Positions 52,595-53,133 of a DNA stretch of 53,133 bases are shown here, piece after piece. Within the stretch, counting starts at the first letter, position 1. Each line of letters starts with the position of its first letter. The notes beneath the pieces were generated by a model. That model saw only the letters and a program-made list of their open reading frames with translations, was not told where the DNA came from and did not search any database. Origin of the DNA: an uncultured Pseudomonadota bacterium (GTDB lineage Bacteria > Pseudomonadota > Gammaproteobacteria > Steroidobacterales > Steroidobacteraceae); the NCBI GenBank assembly GCA_903884105.1, contig CAISDJ010000041.1:1-53133 (forward strand), given 5' to 3'. The position numbers and the translations under genes are program-made.

Positions 52595-53133
52595 ATGCGT
52601 ATCGGCATCGAGGTAGTGGGCATTCTGCTTGCAGCCACGGCGGCGGCCCAGAGTACGAGTGGTGATGCCTATCGTGCAGAAGCACGCAAGCTGGCGGAGC
52701 GCAGCGGATTCATGGGGACCTACACGCTGCAGTGCCGGCAGGGGAACGATCTGCCTGCGGCGCTCTTTGAGAAGGGCGCGCCGCCGCCAACGCGGCTGTT
52801 CGATAATTTCTACTACGTCGGCCTCAACAGCGTTGGCGCCTATGTTGCGCGGACCAGCGCAGGTCTGATCCTCATCGATACGCTGAACACGGCGGACGAC
52901 GCCAAACAGGTCATCGTCCCCGGCATGCAGAGCCTCGGTCTTGATCCGCGCGAGATCAAGTACATCCTCATTTCGCATGGCCATGGGGACCACTATGGCG
53001 GTGCCAAATGGCTGGCAGAGACCTACGGCGCCAAAGTGGTGGCGAGCGGGATCGATTGGGACGTGATGAGCAAACCACGACCAGCGCCGGCCGGCGTCGC
53101 GACCGGACGTCCCGCACCCAACTGGGGACCACC
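52595..53133 (+). CDS. exported metallo-beta-lactamase-fold hydrolase, N-terminal part
   Basis: The frame opens at ATG behind GAGGAG and runs off the end of the window; 179 codons are seen. A signal peptide ends near ATAAAQ. Residues include FDNFYYVGLNSVGAYVART, LILIDTLN and the intact zinc loop ISHGHGDHYGGAKWL, resembling subclass B3-like hydrolases. This copy keeps the zinc-binding loop, unlike the upstream fusion at 50522. Being truncated by the window edge, the C-terminus and substrate cannot be assessed. Confidence 0.85.
   Translation, partial: MRIGIEVVGILLAATAAAQSTSGDAYRAEARKLAERSGFMGTYTLQCRQGNDLPAALFEKGAPPPTRLFDNFYYVGLNSVGAYVARTSAGLILIDTLNTADDAKQVIVPGMQSLGLDPREIKYILISHGHGDHYGGAKWLAETYGAKVVASGIDWDVMSKPRPAPAGVATGRPAPNWGP

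Noticed and set aside
51632-52993. 453-codon minus-strand frame spanning two genes
   Set aside because: It crosses a well-supported gene, a gap and the intact metallo-hydrolase on the other strand; no motifs.

Overview
The window is about 53 kb of GC-rich DNA, dense with genes and with hardly any transcriptional regulators. It carries two TonB-dependent receptors, Tat- and Sec-exported enzymes, a PepSY/DUF3325/DUF3649 iron-reductase-type cluster, a CheB-CheR fusion and a YghU-type glutathione transferase. That suggests a Gram-negative proteobacterium, most likely a free-living gammaproteobacterium of the Steroidobacterales/Nevskiales type. The taxonomic guess is inference. No rRNA, tRNA, CRISPR array or complete insertion sequence was seen.

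Layout. (1) 1-1850: the end of a TonB-dependent receptor, then an HPP-family membrane protein bracketed by two copies of an IS91/ISCR-like end sequence. (2) 1852-6746: a translationally coupled CheB-CheR-PAS fusion and hybrid histidine kinase. (3) 7012-13372: a tight five-gene catabolic operon (APC permease, glutamine-synthetase-like ligase, aldehyde dehydrogenase, iron alcohol dehydrogenase, class I amidotransferase). It looks like a gamma-glutamylation route for an amino alcohol. (4) 13571-28545: mostly minus-strand exported proteins: metallo-beta-lactamase-fold proteins, dienelactone hydrolase, esterases, a lipoprotein aspartic protease, beta-propellers, a Tat-exported zinc alcohol dehydrogenase, and two copies of a two-gene module (secreted 'WEG' protein plus DUF6152). 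(5) 28757-38097: cytochrome b561, a ModA-like binding protein, a PepSY protein, a Tat lactonase, a membrane-anchored methyltransferase, a DMT transporter, a DsbA-like protein, and an amidohydrolase fused to a tannase-like domain that has lost its catalytic triad. (6) 38841-46229: a third WEG-DUF6152 module followed by a full TonB-dependent receptor with a strong terminator, then two small membrane proteins and the DUF3325/PepSY/DUF3649 cluster. (7) 46601-53133: an exported VOC protein, YghU, another beta-propeller, two further WEG-type proteins (one fused to a metallo-beta-lactamase fold without zinc ligands), and an intact metallo-beta-lactamase-fold gene running off the end.

How it works together. 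The receptors would bring ligands into a periplasm stocked with hydrolases, lactonases and oxidoreductases; the permease and ligase operon handles amines in the cytoplasm. The most unusual recurring unit is the WEG-DUF6152 pair, present three times and once next to a receptor. In all three DUF6152 proteins the predicted signal peptidase site leaves His-His at the mature N-terminus, which would suit copper binding.

Two families of short dispersed repeats sit between genes: an ~80-bp palindromic element and a motif with core ACCGGGTT. Two simple-sequence tracts, a CA repeat and a G8 run at the receptor ribosome site, lie in the third WEG-DUF6152-receptor locus.
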